The notes: generated from the letters alone by a model not told the origin. DNA of 64,000 nucleotides from UBA10646 sp046296295 (GCA_046296295.1 JBKBLG010000016.1:13874-77873), one strand, 5' to 3'. Shown: positions 26,658-36,659, counted from the stretch's first letter. Made by a program: numbers and translations.

Positions 26658-27818
26658 TTACTTGAAATTACGACTATGTACCCATCCCATAACGCCTAAC
26701 CAAATAATCAAAGGCACTACCGGTAAGGGTAGCTGTTGTGGTAACCACCACCAACTCGCTAGCAAAAATGCCATTGCTAATGCTTGTATATATTGATACT
26801 GCTTCCACCATTTTGGCTGCTTTACTACCGCCCAAGCTGCCACAATGTGCCAAGGCCAAGCCCAAAGTATATTCAAGTTGTTACGACAAGTTTGATGATC
26901 GGTACCAAACCACATAAACAACAATAACACACCCACTATACCAAGTAAGTACAATAGCAACGAATACAAGGTAGTAACGAACCGTTGTACAGCTGTTTTT
27001 TTAGAAAATGCTGATAGTATCAACAGCCCAAAAAGAATACCAGTTACCCACAGAGGCGGAATGGTTGTTGCAGTTTGGCCGGCTAACCTTGCGGTAAATA
27101 CTTGCTGCTTTTGTTGTACTAAACGATTATTGCTAGCATCAATCGCTTTTAATAAATAGTCTGGCAAGAATTGACTTTCATTGATATCAACTACTTTATC
27201 ACAAGGCATACCTAAGAGCAAATCAATACCGAACTTACTCCAGGGTTGCTTACCGGCATCTAAGTATTGATGCAGCATATTACGATATGTAGTACCGGCT
27301 GGCACTAAAGGTTGTTGTATGTTTAATCCTTTAGTGTGCTTAATAATTAAGTCTCTAACACGTGTAGTACAATTATCTAACAAAAAATCGTAATGATAAT
27401 ATTTATTAGCCGGCAATAAGTTGAAATTTAACGCATTGTAGAGCGCTAATTTTTCTTCGCATGTTAGTTCTAGTACTTGTTCCGTAACAGAGCGTTGCTC
27501 GAACTGGTATATCGCTAAGAAATTCACATAACTCTCAGGATTCAAATAGTAATTGAGCTTACCTCTTACAAACTTAGTATAGAAATTAGGATCGTTAAAG
27601 TCGAAAGTTCCATAGTTGTATACCACATCCATGCCCGTAATAGTATCTACAATTCTAAGGGCAGTATGCCCAAATAAAGCATACAATTCATCCCCTGGAG
27701 CACACGTAAGCACGCTTACTTGCATATGACATGTAGTAGCAGTATTTTGTTGTGCTTGCACATTTACCGTAAGGTAACTTAACCATAAACTGCAAAAGAG
27801 TAGCCATGCTTTTTTCAT
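26658..27818 (-). CDS. DUF4105 (Lnb-type) membrane protein
   Basis: This 386-residue protein has a signal peptide (MKKAWLLFCSLWLSYLTVNVQA), a periplasmic domain with conserved GDELYALFGHTALRI, FDFNDPNFYTKFVRGKL and YHYDFLLDNCTTRVRD, and five or so transmembrane segments in the last 140 residues. The GH, FxGH and DNCTT residues match the DUF4105 domain, which in other bacteria forms the N-terminal part of Lnb lipoprotein intramolecular acyltransferases. A similar function in making lyso-form lipoproteins is plausible but inferred. The signal peptide is partly encoded by an exact copy of the dispersed repeat (LTVN). Confidence 0.85.
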   Translation of the reverse strand: MKKAWLLFCSLWLSYLTVNVQAQQNTATTCHMQVSVLTCAPGDELYALFGHTALRIVDTITGMDVVYNYGTFDFNDPNFYTKFVRGKLNYYLNPESYVNFLAIYQFEQRSVTEQVLELTCEEKLALYNALNFNLLPANKYYHYDFLLDNCTTRVRDLIIKHTKGLNIQQPLVPAGTTYRNMLHQYLDAGKQPWSKFGIDLLLGMPCDKVVDINESQFLPDYLLKAIDASNNRLVQQKQQVFTARLAGQTATTIPPLWVTGILFGLLILSAFSKKTAVQRFVTTLYSLLLYLLGIVGVLLLFMWFGTDHQTCRNNLNILWAWPWHIVAAWAVVKQPKWWKQYQYIQALAMAFLLASWWWLPQQLPLPVVPLIIWLGVMGWVHSRNFK

Positions 27819-27824
27819 GCCATT

Positions 27825-29051
27825 TTATTTTAATGCTTGTGCAATATCGGCAATTATATCTTCAATATTTTCTATGCCAACACTCATGCGAATAAGCCCA
27901 TCGGAAATACCATATCTTAATCGTTCTTCTCTAGGCACTCCATAGTGCGTCATACTTGCAGGATGCGATACCAGCGTATCTAAAGTACCTAACGATACTG
28001 CCTTTTTAAGCATTTGTAATTGATCGATAAACTGCTTGCCTTGCGGCAAACCACCAGCCAACTCAAAACTTAGCATAGCACCCGGATGCTTCATTTGTTG
28101 TTGAGAAATAGCATAGCCACTATGGCTTGGTAGCCCATTATAATTCACTTGTATTACTTTCGGATGCTGTGCCAAAAAAGCCGCCACTTGCTCGGCATTA
28201 CTGCAATGGCGCTCCATTCGCAACTCTAATGTTTTGAGCCCTTGATGCAGTAAAAAAGCATCGAACGGATTGCTGTTACCACCTAGTAGCCGATGCCACC
28301 TGGTGGCTTTGGTTGCCATAAAATCGAGGTCTTTACCAATTAATATACCTCCCATAGCTGTACCATGCCCATTTAAAAATTTAGTGGTACTATGAAAAAC
28401 AAAATCAACGCCTTTGTATTTGAAAGGTTGCTGCAAGTACGGTGTAGCAAAGGTATTATCAACAGACACCTTAACGCCGTACTGTTGTGCAATCGCTGCA
28501 ACCGCCGCAATATCGATACATTGAATGGTAGGATTCGCTGGTGTTTCAATATGTACAAGCTTAATATTCGGGTGTTGTTGTAATGCTTCTGCTACAAAAG
28601 TAGGCTGTTGCATATCAACAATAATGGTTGCAATACCAGCATGGTGCAACACCTTGTGTAATATTTCATGTGTGCCACCATACAATGAATAATGCGAAAG
28701 CACTGCATCGCCACTTTGCAATGTGCTTAAAAAAAGTGTACTCATAGCAGCTTGGCCGCTTGCATGTAACAATGCTTTTAATGCAAGCGGTGTACCATCT
28801 TCGTTGATAATACCTCTGGCTTCTAACGCTGCTATGGTAAGTTCTACCGGTGTGAACGAAGGGTTGCCCCAACGGCTGTAAATATACCCGGGTGCTTCGC
28901 CGGCAAAACGTTGCATACCCTCGTGGGCAGTATCGAAGGTAAAAGTTGAAGTAGCAAAAATTGGGTTCAAATGGGCATGTTCAGGTAGCGATTGACTAGC
29001 GGTGTGCAAAGCAATACTACTAACCCCTGTTGGCGTTGAAAATGTACTCAT
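27825..29051 (-). CDS. Cys/Met-metabolism PLP enzyme (trans-sulfuration family)
   Basis: This 408-residue PLP enzyme belongs to the cystathionine gamma-synthase / gamma-lyase / methionine gamma-lyase family. The PLP lysine lies in FHSTTKFLNGHG, the cofactor aspartate in VKVSVDNTFATPYLQ, and the substrate-contacting arginine region in VSHPASMTH. Which reaction it carries out (gamma-synthase, gamma-lyase or O-acetylhomoserine sulfhydrylase) cannot be settled from these motifs. It heads a run with DUF4105, the hydrolase and the two surface proteins, with only 6 bases to the next gene, although no functional link is obvious. Confidence 0.9.
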   Translation of the reverse strand: MSTFSTPTGVSSIALHTASQSLPEHAHLNPIFATSTFTFDTAHEGMQRFAGEAPGYIYSRWGNPSFTPVELTIAALEARGIINEDGTPLALKALLHASGQAAMSTLFLSTLQSGDAVLSHYSLYGGTHEILHKVLHHAGIATIIVDMQQPTFVAEALQQHPNIKLVHIETPANPTIQCIDIAAVAAIAQQYGVKVSVDNTFATPYLQQPFKYKGVDFVFHSTTKFLNGHGTAMGGILIGKDLDFMATKATRWHRLLGGNSNPFDAFLLHQGLKTLELRMERHCSNAEQVAAFLAQHPKVIQVNYNGLPSHSGYAISQQQMKHPGAMLSFELAGGLPQGKQFIDQLQMLKKAVSLGTLDTLVSHPASMTHYGVPREERLRYGISDGLIRMSVGIENIEDIIADIAQALK

Positions 29052-29138
29052 GCTACGAATGTAATTGCATTCTTCATTGGCATTACTGCTTGCGACAATA
29101 AATCGGCGAGCATGCTACAGCAGCAATCTAATAAAATA

Positions 29139-29151
29139 CCTTACGGTACAT
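29139..29151 (-). repeat. One-mismatch copy of the dispersed 13-mer
   Basis: ccttacggtacat lies between the receiver gene and the PLP-enzyme gene, and differs from the consensus at one base. Confidence 0.7.
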
Positions 29152-29159
29152 GTAAGTGC

Positions 29160-29525
29160 TTACTTAGAAGTGAGTTTTAATGCTAAAGCAATCAACTCGT
29201 TAGGAACAATAGGCTTACGCAAATAAGCCGCTACTCCCATTTTCGCACTTTCTAATTCAGAAGCTTGAGTTGTTACGGTTGTAAGTACAATGATGGGTGT
29301 ATCCTTTGTTTCAAAATTTCTCTTAACTCTATCTACAACTTCTAATCCATTGGCATAAGGCATCATTAAATCGGTTACGATGAGATCGTATTTTTGTTGC
29401 TCTGCCATGGCAATGCCTTCTTTGCCATCTTTGGCCATTGAGATATCAAAGCCTTGTTGTTTGAAGATAATTTCAAGTACTTTCAAAAGTGTGGCGTCAT
29501 CTTCAATCAATAGTACTTTTTTCAT
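29160..29525 (-). CDS. Stand-alone CheY-like response regulator
   Basis: This 121-residue protein is a single receiver domain. The acidic pocket is D9-D10, the phosphoacceptor is D52 in LIVTDLMMP, the switch threonine is in VLTTVT, and the conserved lysine is in YLRKPI. There is no output domain. It could serve as a diffusible phosphate shuttle or bind a partner directly. A hybrid-free histidine kinase lies 1.2 kb away on the same strand and two TPR kinases are elsewhere in the window, but pairing is not shown by the sequence. Confidence 0.93.
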   Translation of the reverse strand: MKKVLLIEDDATLLKVLEIIFKQQGFDISMAKDGKEGIAMAEQQKYDLIVTDLMMPYANGLEVVDRVKRNFETKDTPIIVLTTVTTQASELESAKMGVAAYLRKPIVPNELIALALKLTSK

Positions 29526-29576
29526 GCTTAAAAATGTATTGGCTTTGTCTCAGCAAAATATTGTTATTATGTGAAC

Positions 29577-29612
29577 AAAAAAAGCAGTCTTTTTAGAAAG
29601 ACTGCTTTTTTA
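29577..29612 (-). terminator. Terminator downstream of fabH
   Basis: The stem AAAAAAGCAGTCTTT pairs with AAGACTGCTTTTTT around a short loop, with A and T runs on both sides. It lies 18 bases after the fabH stop on the minus strand and separates fabH from the receiver gene. Confidence 0.85.
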
Positions 29613-29629
29613 TACATCAAATTCTATTA

Positions 29630-30631
29630 TTACTCAGTATCATAAGCCCACTTAATCCAAGTAGCACCCCATGTGAAACCGCCACCAAAAGCTGAGAGTA
29701 TAATATTATCGCCTTTTTTAAGTTGCTTTTCCCAATCCCACAAGCACAATGGTAAGGTACCTGCTGTAGTATTACCATAGCGTTGAATATTTACCATAAC
29801 CTTATCCATTGGTACACCCATACGTTCGGCTGTTGCACTGATGATACGCAAATTAGCCTGATGTGGTACCAACCACGCTACGTCATTTGCCGTAAGGCCA
29901 TTACGTTCCATAATTTCTGCACTTACATCGGCCATGCCAGTAACGGCAAACTTGAATACCGTTTTACCATCTTGATACACATAATGTTCTTTTGCTGCTA
30001 CTGTAGCCGCAGATGCTGGCTTAACACTACCTCCAGCTTTCATGTGCAAGTAATTACGACCTTGCCCATCGCTGCGAAGAATACTGTCTTGCAAGCCCAT
30101 ACCTTCTGTATTAGGTTCTAATAACACAGCGCCAGCACCATCGCCGAAAATGATACAAGTTGCCCGATCGGTATAATCAATGATAGAACTCATTTTGTCG
30201 ACACCTACCACAATTACTTTTTTATAACGACCACTTTCGATGTACATGGCACCCGTTGTAAGGGCATATAAAAATCCACTGCAAGCGGCACTCATATCGT
30301 ATCCCCAAGCATTGGTAGCACCAATTTTATCGGCAATTACATTAGCTGTTGCGGGGAACACCATATCAGGGGTTACGGTGGCACAAATGATGCAATCAAT
30401 TTCTTTGGCATCTAATTGTTTCTTAGTGAGTATTTGTTGTATAGCTGGTACAGCCATATCGCTGCTACCCAAACCTTCTCCTTTTAAAATGCGGCGCTCT
30501 TCAATGCCGGTGCGGGTTTTAATCCACTCATCTGTGGTGTCTACCATGGTTTCAAGCACCTTATTGGTAAGTCTAAACTCAGGTAAGTAACCGCCAACGG
30601 CGGTAATTGCTGCTGTAATTTTAGCGTTCAT
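29630..30631 (-). CDS. fabH: Beta-ketoacyl-ACP synthase III
   Basis: This 333-residue condensing enzyme starts fatty-acid synthesis by joining acetyl-CoA (or a branched primer) to malonyl-ACP. The catalytic C117 lies in YDMSAACSGFLYAL, the histidine in WLVPHQANLRI and the asparagine in RYGNTTAGTLPL. The start MNAKITAAITAVGGYLPEF (ATG 30629-30631) fits the family; a longer frame of 35 residues has no similarity to FabH. A variant repeat copy is in frame as GLTANDVAW. Branched-chain primers are common in this phylum, but specificity is not readable here. Confidence 0.96.
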   Translation of the reverse strand: MNAKITAAITAVGGYLPEFRLTNKVLETMVDTTDEWIKTRTGIEERRILKGEGLGSSDMAVPAIQQILTKKQLDAKEIDCIICATVTPDMVFPATANVIADKIGATNAWGYDMSAACSGFLYALTTGAMYIESGRYKKVIVVGVDKMSSIIDYTDRATCIIFGDGAGAVLLEPNTEGMGLQDSILRSDGQGRNYLHMKAGGSVKPASAATVAAKEHYVYQDGKTVFKFAVTGMADVSAEIMERNGLTANDVAWLVPHQANLRIISATAERMGVPMDKVMVNIQRYGNTTAGTLPLCLWDWEKQLKKGDNIILSAFGGGFTWGATWIKWAYDTE

Positions 30632-30690
30632 GATGCGGTTGCTGTTCTTGATAAAGTGGTGCAAATATCTGTTTTCAAAATCAAATGGCC

Positions 30691-32130
30691 TTAACCGATG
30701 TGAACAGTGGTTTTTGCAACCGGTAACACACAACAAAAAATACTGCCTTTACCGAGGATTGAAGTTACCTGCATATAACCGCCCTGTTGTTTGGCAAACT
30801 CGCTGCAAAGCAGTAGCCCTAAGCCGCTACCTTGCTCTTTATTGGTACCTAAGGTGCTTTTAGTATTAACAGTAAATAGATGCTCTATTTGTGCAGGCTC
30901 CATGCCAATGCCATTGTCTTCAACTTCAATTTTCACCATTGAACTATGTAGGTCTACACTAGCTCGTACCGTTACAGTGCCATTTTCGTACACATATTTC
31001 ATAGCATTGGCAAGTAGGTTTCGAAGAATAACGCCAGTCATATTGATATCGGCCCATGCATATAGGTAATCGGGCACTTGATTTACGTAAGTAACTTTTT
31101 TATCTACAGCCATTTCATGCAAATACTGCACTTGCTCATGCACCAACTTATTGATATTGACATGCTCAAACCTCACTTGCAAATTACCCAACTGACTCCT
31201 ACTCCAAAGCAGTAAGTTATTTAGTAGCTGTTGTGTTTTGGCAGCTGTTTCTTTCAAAGTATGTATCCAAAGCTTACGCTCTGTAACATCCATATCTATA
31301 CCAGCATCCATCAGTGAAAGTATTTGACGCATATTGCCCATAGAGCCTTTTAAATCGTGTGCAATAATGCTCAGCAACTTCGATTTTGTTTCGTTCGATT
31401 GGTTGAGTAGTGCAGTATTTTCCATCACAGCCTGATAGCTGCTAGCCAACTTTTGTTGCTGCTTTTCAATAATACTTTTATGATGCAGTTGCAACATTAA
31501 GCTTCGCCATAGCAGTAACGATATAAGAAAAGATGCTAACGTTACCGTAAATGCATTTAATCGAATATTATTTAACAGTAGTTGATTCTTTTGAAAATCA
31601 GGCAGCAAGGCAAATAAAGCCAAGTATATCAAAAGCAAATACAAGCCGTACACAATAGGATGCAACCGAACTAACACCGGATAGAAAAAACAAAACAATA
31701 CATACGGAAATACAGCATCTATTATCATTTGATCATAAACAGTGGCAATTACGGCAACTACACCCGCAACTATGGTCATATAATGCGGTAGCAGGTTCGT
31801 ATATATGTTTTGAAACTGGCTTTGCTTTCTTGTGAAATACAACATTATTAAAGTAAAAGCCATCACAAAGAACATACAAGAGTGTACATAAATGATAGCC
31901 CAACGCCATGGCAGCAATGCTTCAGGTGTTTCGGCCAGCATACGATAAAAATATATTACGTACACTAAGTTCAAAGGGGCTGCAAGCGAACAGAAGTAAG
32001 TAATGAACATTCTGTTATGCCTTCCTACCGCTTCTTGAGCGTAGCTTTTGGGCACGTTCGCAAAAATGATTTTGCGATAAAGGTCGTTAATACGCAAAGT
32101 ATTAAAAGTATTTATGGCAATATACTCCAA
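30691..32130 (-). CDS. Membrane sensor histidine kinase
   Basis: This 479-residue kinase has about six transmembrane segments between residues 42 and 210, a short linker, a HisKA domain with phospho-accepting H258 in LLSIIAHDLKGSMGN, and a HATPase domain with the N box (LRNLLANAMKYV), the G1 box (VEDNGIGM) and the G2 region (GSGLGLLLCSEFA). The sensor part has no recognisable extracytoplasmic domain, so it may sense within the membrane. No response regulator gene is adjacent in operon order; the lone receiver is beyond fabH. It is divergent from deoC. Confidence 0.92.
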   Translation of the reverse strand: MEYIAINTFNTLRINDLYRKIIFANVPKSYAQEAVGRHNRMFITYFCSLAAPLNLVYVIYFYRMLAETPEALLPWRWAIIYVHSCMFFVMAFTLIMLYFTRKQSQFQNIYTNLLPHYMTIVAGVVAVIATVYDQMIIDAVFPYVLFCFFYPVLVRLHPIVYGLYLLLIYLALFALLPDFQKNQLLLNNIRLNAFTVTLASFLISLLLWRSLMLQLHHKSIIEKQQQKLASSYQAVMENTALLNQSNETKSKLLSIIAHDLKGSMGNMRQILSLMDAGIDMDVTERKLWIHTLKETAAKTQQLLNNLLLWSRSQLGNLQVRFEHVNINKLVHEQVQYLHEMAVDKKVTYVNQVPDYLYAWADINMTGVILRNLLANAMKYVYENGTVTVRASVDLHSSMVKIEVEDNGIGMEPAQIEHLFTVNTKSTLGTNKEQGSGLGLLLCSEFAKQQGGYMQVTSILGKGSIFCCVLPVAKTTVHIG

Positions 32131-32200
32131 CTTACGATGCTGTTACACAATATGTAGCCAAAGGTTTTTTTTGTAATATGCAGCCCTAAAAGCTACTACC

Positions 32201-32878
32201 ATGTCTTTAGCCGGAATAATAGATCATACAATACTACAACCCACCACCCTGGTATCGCAGGTAAAACAAGTATGTGAAGAGGCCATTACCTACCAATTTG
32301 CATCAGTTTGCGTGCCTCCTAATTTCGTAAAAATAGCACATCAGGCACTCGCTGGCAGCAACGTGAAAACTTGTACCGTTATCGGATTTCCATTTGGATA
32401 TGCTGCCGTTGAAGCTAAAATTGCAGAGTGCATTTTAGCGATGGTTGATGGTGCACAAGAGTTAGATATCGTTGCTAATATCAGTGCCATTAAAAATGCC
32501 GACTGGCAATATTTGGCCAATGAAATCAGTCATATCATGCCCGTAGTTAAAAGTAAGCAGGTTACACTTAAAGTTATCATAGAATCGGGCGTACTTACTG
32601 ATGAAGAAATTATCAAATGCTGCGAATTGTATGGTGTTGCAGGTATCGATTATCTGAAAACAAGTACCGGCTTTAATGGCCCAGGAGCTTCTGAGCATGC
32701 AGTGCAACTTTTCAAAAAACACCTACCTTCCAACGTGCTTATTAAAGCATCGGGTGGTATTCGCAACAGAGCAACAGCCGAGGCAATGGTAGCTGCAGGT
32801 GCTAGCCGCCTAGGTTGTAGTGCTAGCGTTGCCATTGTAACAGATACCAGCTCACAAAACAATAATAATAATTACTAA
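32201..32878 (+). CDS. deoC: Deoxyribose-phosphate aldolase
   Basis: This 225-residue class I aldolase splits 2-deoxyribose-5-phosphate into glyceraldehyde-3-phosphate and acetaldehyde in deoxynucleoside breakdown. The Schiff-base lysine is in GIDYLKTSTGF, the proton-relay aspartate and lysine in IDHTILQ and VLIKASGGIR, and the phosphate-binding loop follows. Length and motifs are normal. It opens a plus-strand run with the SPOR, M20 and TPR-kinase genes, with only two bases to the next gene. Confidence 0.95.
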   Translation: MSLAGIIDHTILQPTTLVSQVKQVCEEAITYQFASVCVPPNFVKIAHQALAGSNVKTCTVIGFPFGYAAVEAKIAECILAMVDGAQELDIVANISAIKNADWQYLANEISHIMPVVKSKQVTLKVIIESGVLTDEEIIKCCELYGVAGIDYLKTSTGFNGPGASEHAVQLFKKHLPSNVLIKASGGIRNRATAEAMVAAGASRLGCSASVAIVTDTSSQNNNNNY

Positions 32879-32880
32879 TT

Positions 32881-33336
32881 ATGCAACAGCTTTTGACAAC
32901 CATCATGCTACTCATAAGTAGTAACCTTACGGTAAATGCTTCCGCACAAGATACTATTGTTGTGCGAAAAGATCCGCGGTTAGATGTGCTTACACAAAAG
33001 CAAATAATTATTCACAAAATCAATGGCAAAATGGCTAGCAATGGCCAGTTCAAAGGCTTTCGCCTACAAGTACTCAACACAAAAAATCGCGATGAAGCTT
33101 TTAAAACAAAGGCCGATTTGCTTACACGCTTTCCCGATCAAAAATCTTATGTGATATTTCAAAGCCCTTACTTCAAAATTAGATTTGGTAATTTTTTAAA
33201 GAAAGAAGAAGCGGAAGAATATCGTAAGATATTGAGTCAAATTTATCCGCAATCTATCTACATAATTACCGATTTAATTGATTACACCTTGAAAGAAGAA
33301 GATTTGAACGAACTCGAAACCACCAAACAACCTTAA
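32881..33336 (+). CDS. SPOR-domain protein
   Basis: This 151-residue protein has a signal peptide (MQQLLTTIMLLISSNLTVNASA) and a C-terminal SPOR-type domain (GFRLQVLNTKNRDEAFKTKADLL and IRFGNFLKKEEAEEYRKIL in two halves). SPOR domains bind glycan strands lacking stem peptides at division sites. The signal peptide contains an exact copy of the dispersed repeat (LTVN), placed just before the predicted cleavage site. Its stop codon overlaps the start of the M20 gene by one base, so the two are translationally linked. Confidence 0.85.
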   Translation: MQQLLTTIMLLISSNLTVNASAQDTIVVRKDPRLDVLTQKQIIIHKINGKMASNGQFKGFRLQVLNTKNRDEAFKTKADLLTRFPDQKSYVIFQSPYFKIRFGNFLKKEEAEEYRKILSQIYPQSIYIITDLIDYTLKEEDLNELETTKQP

Positions 33337-34520
33337 TGCTGAAAGATTTTATACAACAAAAAGCACAACTGCTATCGGAACAGCTTATTCAAATACGCAG
33401 GCATTTGCATGCACATCCAGAATTAAGCTATGTTGAGTTTAACACTAGCAAATTCATACAAACACAATTATCTGCATGGGGCATACCATTTACCGTAAGG
33501 GCTACTACAGGCGTGGTAGCACATATACAAGGCAAGCCAAGCAACCGTGTAATAGCCTTACGTGCCGATATGGATGCCTTGCCGATAGAAGAAAAAAATG
33601 AGGTTAGTTACAAAAGCACTGTACAAGGCGTAATGCATGCTTGTGGCCACGATGTACATACTACTTGCTTACTTGGTGCAGCTTTTATCTTACAACAAGC
33701 GGCACATTTGTGGGAAGGTACTGTTAAACTCATTTTTCAACCGGGTGAAGAAAAAAACCCGGGCGGCGCAAGTATCTTAATCAAAGAAGGTGTACTTGAA
33801 AATCCTAAACCACAAGGCATAGTTGGCTTGCATGTGCATCCGGGTTTGGCGTTAGGAAAGTTAAGCTTTCGCAAAGGCCGTTGTATGGCAAGTGCCGATG
33901 AATTGTACATTACTATTAAAAGCAAAGGTGGACATGCAGCGGCACCGCATCTTACTGCAGACACAATACTAATTGCCAGTCATTTAATTGTTGCTTTACA
34001 ACAAGTGATTAGTAGAAACAACAACCCTACCAGCCCATCGGTTCTGAGTATATGTAGCATACAAGGTGGCCATACAACGAATGTAATACCTAGCGAGGTG
34101 AAACTGATGGGTACATTTAGAGCTATGGATGAAACTTGGCGTTTTAAAGCACACAACATTATTAGAAAACTAACTACAGAACTTGTTGGCAGCATGGGAG
34201 CCGAAGCTGATATACACATTGATGTTGGTTACCCTACCGTAGATAACGACCCGCAGCTTACACAAAACGCTTGGGATTTAGCCAACACTTACATGGGCAT
34301 TACGAACGTAGAAGAAACAGAGTTACGCATGGGCTCAGAAGATTTTGGCTACTACACACAACATATTCCTGGGTGCTTTTTTAGACTAGGTGTACGTAAC
34401 GAAGCTAAAAACATCGTAAGCAATGTACACACACCTACTTTCGATATAGATGAAGCAGCTATTACTATCGGCGCCGGCATGATGGCTTGGCTTGGTGCCT
34501 CACTCAACTATCACACATAG
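33336..34520 (+). CDS. M20-family amidohydrolase
   Basis: This 394-residue metallo-hydrolase resembles the N-acyl-amino-acid / hippurate amidohydrolase branch of M20. Metal ligands are in MHACGHDVHTTCLL, the catalytic glutamate in FQPGEEKNPGGA, and a further ligand in GLHVHPGLALG; the C-terminal HTPTFDIDEAA holds the last histidine. The lid domain is about residues 187-300. It is translationally coupled to the SPOR gene, which might hint at cell-wall or amino-acid recycling, but the substrate is unknown. An exact repeat copy is in frame as IPFTVRATTG. Confidence 0.9.
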   Translation: MLKDFIQQKAQLLSEQLIQIRRHLHAHPELSYVEFNTSKFIQTQLSAWGIPFTVRATTGVVAHIQGKPSNRVIALRADMDALPIEEKNEVSYKSTVQGVMHACGHDVHTTCLLGAAFILQQAAHLWEGTVKLIFQPGEEKNPGGASILIKEGVLENPKPQGIVGLHVHPGLALGKLSFRKGRCMASADELYITIKSKGGHAAAPHLTADTILIASHLIVALQQVISRNNNPTSPSVLSICSIQGGHTTNVIPSEVKLMGTFRAMDETWRFKAHNIIRKLTTELVGSMGAEADIHIDVGYPTVDNDPQLTQNAWDLANTYMGITNVEETELRMGSEDFGYYTQHIPGCFFRLGVRNEAKNIVSNVHTPTFDIDEAAITIGAGMMAWLGASLNYHT

Positions 34521-34525
34521 CCTTT

Positions 34526-36562
34526 ATGCCCACGCTACAACAACGCAGAAAAATAAGCATATGCTCTACGCTCTTGTTAATGCTTGTGCTGTTGCTAGTT
34601 GAAGCAACTGCACAAAAAGCTCGTATTGATAGTTTAACAGCACTTACTAGCACATATAACAACTCAAATATTGCTGCTTATGTTAAAAACCTATCACTAC
34701 TATCAGCAGAATATTTATTTACCAACTATGATTCTAGCAAGGCTATTGCTAACAGAGCAATAGCCTTAGCTAACAAACATGAACTACATCAAACGGCTGC
34801 ACAGGCTTATACAAACAAGGCTTATGTAGCATTTTATCAATCTGATTTTGCCATTGCAAGCAGCAACTTTTTGGCGGCTCTTCGCATTGCAGAAAAATAC
34901 AATTATAAGCCTGAGCAAATACGTGCATTAAGTGGTTTAGGTGAACTTGCACAGTTTAACCACGAGTATCATAAAGCTTTTGTATACTTTCGTAAAAGTT
35001 ACCATATAGCAAAAGATGCTAACGATACTCTATTGCTTGGCAACTGCTTGTTCAATTTGTACAGTGTAAATGAAAAGCTGAACAATAAAGCAGAAGCTGC
35101 ACAGTATTTTGAACAGGCTCAAAAAGCTTATCAGCAGCTAAACGATAACGAAAGCGTAGCCATGCTTTTCTTACAAAAAGCTACATTAGAAACCTTTCAT
35201 CAACAATACCAACAAGCACTTGCCACACTTCACCAGTACGATTCTTTGCTGAAGATTACAGATTTCATTGGCGACCCCGCCGAATACGGGGTCACTAAAT
35301 CAACTGCACTTCTTTTCACGAACCAACCAGCAGCAGCTAAAACTACTATTAATAAAACTATAGAATGGTGTACATCACTTAACGAAATTCAATCGCTAGC
35401 CGATGCCTATATAGTACAAGCTCAAATATTAAAAGCAGAAAAACAATACACAAAAGCTAGAAATGTGTTATGGAATGCAGCCAATATCTATCAACACCTG
35501 AACAACACATTCGATATCTTAACTACCTACCAACACCTGCTCAATTTAGATACATTACAAGGAGGCAATAAAGACTCACTACTATACCACCTTCGGCTGG
35601 CAAAAGAACTTTCCGACAGCCTCTTACAACAACATATCGCACAACAAGACGAAGAAGTTGCCATCAGCTTAGAAGCAGAAAAAAAAGAGCTGCTCAACAC
35701 GCAGCTCAAAGCCTCACAAGAAAAAAATATCCTTCGTTTAAAACTGCTGATTGCATTAGCATTTGTAAGCTTAGTTACACTCTTAGCTATTGGCATTTTA
35801 TACAAAAGAAACAAAAACGCATTACGACAAATCAAAGCCCTACAAAACATTACTGCCACCATTAATGCACAACTTGAAAAAGATAACGAAATAAAAAACA
35901 AGCTGCTCAGTATCATGAGCCACGAACTACGCAGCCCACTTACGTCTTTAGCAGGATTATTACAACTTGCAAAGCAAGATACCATATCGCAAGAAGAGTT
36001 TCGTTCGTTCCTACATCAACTAGAAAGCGAGTCTAATAATGCTTTATTTCTAATTGACAATTTACTTCATTGGACGAGGGCACAAATGAAAGGTATCACA
36101 ATCACAAAAGAGGTATTACCACTCAACAAACTATGCATTGAAAGCCTCAAAGTTTATCATATTCCCATACAGCAAAAGCAACTCAAAATAATTACCAACA
36201 TTAGCAATCAACTCAAAATTGTAGCCGATGCTAATGTTACCAAACTCATACTACGCAACATTATTAACAACGCCATAAAATATTCACCCATCGGCGGCAC
36301 CATTCACATTTCAGCTACACAATTTCAACACCATGTAGCCATCACCATAACAGATCAGGGTGTAGGTATAGATAGTAACACCATCGATAAAATTATGGCT
36401 GGCCTTGCGGTAAATAGTACTCGCGGCACCAGCCACGAAAAGGGCTCAGGTATCGGATTACAATTTTCGCTAGAACTATTACGCAATATGGGTGGCAAGT
36501 TCAACATACAAAGCAGCGCCGAAACAGGCACAATTTTCACCATAGAGCTACCTGCTGGGTAG
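34526..36562 (+). CDS. TPR-containing sensor histidine kinase
   Basis: This kinase of about 678 residues starts with a signal or signal-anchor sequence (CSTLLLMLVLLLVEATA), followed by a periplasmic block of TPR-like helices to about residue 350, a coiled-coil stretch, one transmembrane helix (LLIALAFVSLVTLLAIGIL), then HisKA (phospho-H in SIMSHELRSPLTSL) and HATPase (LRNIINNAIKYS, DQGVGID, GSGIGLQFSLELL). I set the start at ATG 34526, six bases after the M20 stop. No cognate regulator is adjacent. A variant repeat copy is in frame as AGLAVNSTRG within the ATP lid, where an exact residue match may not be needed. Confidence 0.9.
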   Translation: MPTLQQRRKISICSTLLLMLVLLLVEATAQKARIDSLTALTSTYNNSNIAAYVKNLSLLSAEYLFTNYDSSKAIANRAIALANKHELHQTAAQAYTNKAYVAFYQSDFAIASSNFLAALRIAEKYNYKPEQIRALSGLGELAQFNHEYHKAFVYFRKSYHIAKDANDTLLLGNCLFNLYSVNEKLNNKAEAAQYFEQAQKAYQQLNDNESVAMLFLQKATLETFHQQYQQALATLHQYDSLLKITDFIGDPAEYGVTKSTALLFTNQPAAAKTTINKTIEWCTSLNEIQSLADAYIVQAQILKAEKQYTKARNVLWNAANIYQHLNNTFDILTTYQHLLNLDTLQGGNKDSLLYHLRLAKELSDSLLQQHIAQQDEEVAISLEAEKKELLNTQLKASQEKNILRLKLLIALAFVSLVTLLAIGILYKRNKNALRQIKALQNITATINAQLEKDNEIKNKLLSIMSHELRSPLTSLAGLLQLAKQDTISQEEFRSFLHQLESESNNALFLIDNLLHWTRAQMKGITITKEVLPLNKLCIESLKVYHIPIQQKQLKIITNISNQLKIVADANVTKLILRNIINNAIKYSPIGGTIHISATQFQHHVAITITDQGVGIDSNTIDKIMAGLAVNSTRGTSHEKGSGIGLQFSLELLRNMGGKFNIQSSAETGTIFTIELPAG

Positions 36563-36619
36563 TTTTAGAACGAACATTGTATTTTTGCCCACTTGCGGCA
36601 TGTAATAAACATGTAGTAT

Positions 36620-36633
36620 ACCTTACGGTAAAT
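36620..36633 (-). repeat. Dispersed 13-mer, exact copy upstream of maeB
   Basis: accttacggtaaat lies between the TPR kinase and the malic enzyme gene, about 90 bases before the latter. It is followed closely by the second dispersed element (agtgtgcgacgcaac). Confidence 0.9.
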
Positions 36634-36659
36634 GTTAGACCATGCTTGCACAACAGTAC